Under the pieces are notes generated by a model. The model did no database searches, was not told the DNA's origin, and saw nothing but the letters and a program-made list of their open reading frames with translations. A DNA stretch of 7,717 nt from JAYEJW01 sp034716535 (GTDB lineage: Bacteria > Pseudomonadota > Gammaproteobacteria > Chromatiales > Chromatiaceae), in NCBI GenBank assembly GCA_034716535.1, contig JAYEJW010000497.1:1-7717 (forward strand), given 5' to 3'. A program made the position numbers and the translations under genes. This document shows, in pieces, positions 6,632 through 7,717 of this stretch. Each line of letters starts with the position of its first letter. Position 1 is the first letter of the stretch.

Positions 6632-6938
6632 CGCAGCTGCGAGGACTTCTTGAACAACGACTTGATGTCCCGTGGGGGAACATCTCACCAAGGATCATCT
6701 CGGTGTTGCCGGCGGGTGACAAGGGCAGCGCGTTTTCGCCGACCATGCAGGTAGTGTTTTACGCAGACCTCCGCGACGGGCCGCTACAACTACGTTTCCA
6801 ACCTGTTTTCGCCTGGTCGCCCAAATGCAAGGCGTCGAGCCTTCAGATCGGCGCTTCGAAACACTGAAGCAATGGCTGGGCTGATCTGCTCGAGCCAACT
6901 ATCGATATCCCGATACCCCGACGAACTAGGACCCGCTC
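6632..6938. other. Region with no confident gene
   Basis: This stretch lies between the decayed copy and the HEPN-like gene. A frame ending at the stop 6865-6867 contains LEQRLDVPWGNI, which weakly recalls IKDKIDRPTFGSL of the intact protein and could be the decayed copy continuing after a frameshift. The resemblance is too short to rely on. Upstream of the next gene, TATCG/CGATA (6900-6915) forms a small inverted repeat and may be part of a promoter or operator. I see no RNA gene or terminator. Confidence 0.35.
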
Positions 6939-7717
6939 ATGGACAAGCTCAACGATAAATTCCTCGCGCAGCTACCACCCATCATCGTGATCCCGATGAA
7001 GGAATACCTGGACGAGAGGCACCCGTCGGCGAAGCTCCTCAGGCTCTGCAACGCCGCGGAGATGATCACGCGTTTCGTGCTGCTGGTGGCTGTGGGGGTA
7101 CTGCAGCGAGATCCCGAGCGTTTCGCCAATGCGGTGTCAAAGATCAAGGACAAGATCGATAGGCCGACGTTCGGAAGCCTGGCCGAGATGCTGAGAACTT
7201 TCACCGGGAAGAAGACGCTCGCGGAAAAGACGCATCCAATCGTCGTCGATCTTCGTGAGCTGAGAAAACCACTCGGAGTGCTCCTCGACGGAGAGAAGGA
7301 CACCATTGGGCTTATTGCGGTGAGAAACCTGGTTGTTCATTCTGGCGCACTGCAATCCAAGCAGTGCGCACAGATTCTCTCGGATTGGGAGCGAAGGTTC
7401 GAAAAATTCGTAGAGCGGCTGTGCTTCCTCGGTGCCTATGACCTTTGTCTGCTTCGAGGCGAGGTCTTGCATCGTTTCCGAGGTGTTTCACAAGAGCCCC
7501 AGCCCTTGCAGGACCAGCGCGGCCTCGATGACGAGGCAATAAGGTCCCACAAAGGTCACATGCTCCTGGTGGGCTCCGGTGACCCGATCAACCTTTGGCC
7601 GTTCCTAGATTACGACCGCGCGCGTATGCGTTGGCTCGGCATCGACGAGCGGGCGCGCGATGAGTCCCCACTGATCTTTGCCAGAGCGGACCGGAGCCGG
7701 GCGGTTCTGACCTACGC
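6939..7717 (+). CDS. HEPN-like domain protein, N-terminal part (3' end beyond window)
   Basis: The first 259 residues of a protein whose stop is beyond the right edge. The start ATG has AGGA (6928-6931) seven bases upstream. Residues ~8-60 are a conserved leader (LPPIIVIPMKEYLDERHP, AKLLRLCNAAEM). Residues ~61-165 look all-helical and end in AVRNLVVHSG, with R129 and H134 in the R-N-x3-H spacing of HEPN domains. It is followed by a helix with DWERRFEKFVERL. Residues ~205-259 look strand-rich (HMLLVGSG, INLWPFLDYD, PLIFARADRSRAVLTY). HEPN modules act as RNases or as inactive helical partners in toxin-antitoxin and defence systems. As I recall, similar N-terminal regions precede NTPase, kinase or other effector domains in large bacterial proteins. 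Which effector follows here is unknown. A decayed copy of its start lies upstream, suggesting local duplication. The HEPN assignment rests on one motif and helical pattern. Confidence 0.72.
   Translation, partial: MDKLNDKFLAQLPPIIVIPMKEYLDERHPSAKLLRLCNAAEMITRFVLLVAVGVLQRDPERFANAVSKIKDKIDRPTFGSLAEMLRTFTGKKTLAEKTHPIVVDLRELRKPLGVLLDGEKDTIGLIAVRNLVVHSGALQSKQCAQILSDWERRFEKFVERLCFLGAYDLCLLRGEVLHRFRGVSQEPQPLQDQRGLDDEAIRSHKGHMLLVGSGDPINLWPFLDYDRARMRWLGIDERARDESPLIFARADRSRAVLTY

Noticed and set aside
6208..6867. 219-codon plus-strand open frame from a TTG
   Set aside because: Its first part is out of frame with the homologous leader copy. The C-terminal part reads somewhat protein-like but matches no family I know, so no gene is called.

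Overview
The window looks like part of a Gram-negative-type bacterial genome. GC is roughly 60 % by eye, genes are tightly packed, and a trehalase carries an N-terminal signal segment. Nothing fixes the taxon. The GC is clearly below that of Streptomyces, where related pathways are best known.

Left half (1-3885, minus strand): a three-gene operon reading leftward and off the window edge. In transcription order it encodes (i) a 757-residue fusion of a HAD phosphatase, a ~120-residue unassigned domain and a class III PLP aminotransferase; (ii) a zinc-dependent medium-chain dehydrogenase; (iii) the first 204 residues of a trehalose-6-phosphate-synthase-like protein that resembles the pseudo-glycosyltransferase VldE/ValL more than OtsA. 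Each junction is a 4-base stop/start overlap. Together these activities match the late steps of validoxylamine A (validamycin) assembly: reduction of a C7-cyclitol ketone, its transamination, C-N coupling of two cyclitols, and removal of the 7'-phosphate. The early genes (cyclitol synthase, kinase, nucleotidyltransferase, epimerase) are not in the window and would be expected to the left.

Middle (3886-6144): a 537-base divergent intergenic region with no convincing gene, then a plus-strand GH37 trehalase with both family signatures and both catalytic acids. Validoxylamine is a trehalase inhibitor, so a trehalase divergent from its apparent biosynthetic genes could be a self-tolerance, target or salvage enzyme. 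Its glycine-rich lid loop is replaced.

Right end (6145-7717): accessory-looking DNA. A complete N-terminus of a protein with an R-N-x3-H (HEPN-like) motif starts at 6939 and runs off the window. About 730 bases upstream lies a decayed copy of the start of the same gene (28 of 46 residues identical by my count). That copy is interrupted by an exactly 243-base in-frame insert. This end may be the start of a conflict or defence locus, but that is inference.
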